Assembly (NCBI RefSeq): GCF_022458895.1
Contig: NZ_JAINFL010000004.1
Location: forward strand, 868,001 to 932,000
Length of the DNA: 64,000 nucleotides
Reading direction: 5' to 3'
From: Roseihalotalea indica
GTDB taxonomy: Bacteria; Bacteroidota; Bacteroidia; Cytophagales; Cyclobacteriaceae
Shown here: positions 63,399 to 64,000 of the stretch, piece after piece
How the letters are laid out: every line of letters begins with the position of its first letter
Numbering within the stretch: the stretch's first letter is position 1
The notes under the pieces: generated by a model
Seen by the model: only the letters and a program-made list of their open reading frames with translations
Databases searched by the model: none
What the model was told of the DNA's origin: nothing
Position numbers and translations under genes: made by a program

Positions 63399-64000
63399 GT
63401 TTAGAGGTTCGTTGGTTTATAGTTAAAAAGAATGAAATCCATCAACTGAATTGCATATACTCGAATTGCCAAATGTTAGGCAGGGCTTTTCCCGGCATAT
63501 TTTGCTCTTAAAAGTCAAGAGAAAGTCGCCACTCTCATCGGTTCATGAGCCTTCCCTTCCCGGTAAAAAATCTGAAACTATCTTTATTCAAAGCTACACT
63601 GAAGGAACCGATAGGGTGTTACTGGATCGTTAAGCTTATGTTAAAAAATCAGGCTAAAAAACCTTGCTTTTTCCCGTAAAACACCCCAAAACACTGATGC
63701 AAGATTCTGATACTGCACGCTAAAATTTGTGTCTTTCCGGGAAGATGCACTCAAAAAAACTAAGGTGCTGAGGCGGAATTATGATATTTCAATATCCGTA
63801 AAATTAACACAATAGTAATAAGCTTAACCGAAACTTCTTTAATCATATTGACAAAGCTTCCATATCAACTACCTCACTGCCCTAAGAGCTTTACAATGGA
63901 TAGGCTGCGAAGCTATGTAGTGAGGTGAGATTAACTTCGTGCCCGGCCAAATGACGAACACATTTTAGACCGGACACGAAGGATTAAGCAGGTTATAAAC
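63399..64000. other. gene-free end of the window
   Basis: About 600 bases without a supportable gene. The first part must hold the promoter of the PhoX-like gene. The small open frame at 63451-63633 has no family features. An inverted repeat near the end is described separately at 63935-63981. No RNA gene is seen. Confidence 0.5.
63935..63981. repeat. separated inverted repeat near the window end
   Basis: CTTCGTGCCCGG (63935-63946) and CCGGACACGAAG (63970-63981) match as a 12-bp inverted repeat with one mismatch, 23 bases apart. It may be a terminator of a gene to the right, an operator, or the end of an element that continues past the window. Confidence 0.5.

Overview
The window is chromosomal DNA of a Bacteroidota bacterium, most likely an aerobic or marine Cytophagales-type organism. 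The evidence is three SusC/SusD pairs, a fourth TonB-dependent receptor, a type IX secretion (T9SS) sorting domain, many lipoproteins with SC or AC lipoboxes, and promoters of the Bacteroidota -7 type (TAnnTTTG). I see no rRNA, tRNA, CRISPR array, transposase or phage gene.

Bases 1-8100 form a reactive-sulfur and stress region. Two universal stress proteins on the plus strand face a minus-strand set: thioredoxin, a CstB-like persulfide dioxygenase/rhodanese, a split YeeE/YedE thiosulfate transporter, a SulP anion transporter, a Crp/Fnr regulator and a fatty-acid-hydroxylase-superfamily membrane protein. Four transcription units in this set begin with the same palindrome, ATGTAAC-N4-GTTACAT. 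It always lies exactly 20 bp upstream of a -7 element (perfect in two, one mismatch in a third, degenerate in the fourth). This looks like a local regulon in which the Crp/Fnr protein activates from about -41.5. It is the strongest sequence-level discovery here.

Bases 8350-17750 hold a 1910-residue secreted M6 metalloprotease with leucine-rich repeats, MBG-like repeats and a T9SS tail, then a convergent PAS-rich hybrid histidine kinase. Bases 18176-23929 are a small SusC-SusD-GH130 glycan locus. Bases 24210-27186 hold a GntP-type permease, a RidA-family protein and an M19 dipeptidase. Bases 27713-32766 encode a ThuA/PQQ-dehydrogenase/PKD/cytochrome c fusion lipoprotein and a CE15-like glucuronoyl esterase.

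Bases 32955-45448 form a second, minus-strand glycan locus: SusC, SusD, two BNR beta-propeller proteins lacking the usual sialidase RIP signature, and a sodium:solute symporter. Next to it are an AraC regulator, a DapA/NanA-family lyase and a DUF3748 lipoprotein that appears translationally coupled to the lyase.

Bases 45696-63398 look devoted largely to phosphorus compounds. A TetR regulator with a clear shared operator faces a SusC-SusD-phosphodiesterase operon. This converges on a phytase / acidic lipoprotein / TonB receptor set, followed by a TPR-LuxR-type regulator, an imelysin-like/di-haem peroxidase fusion and a PhoX-like (DUF839) lipoprotein. The last 600 bases hold no gene I can support.
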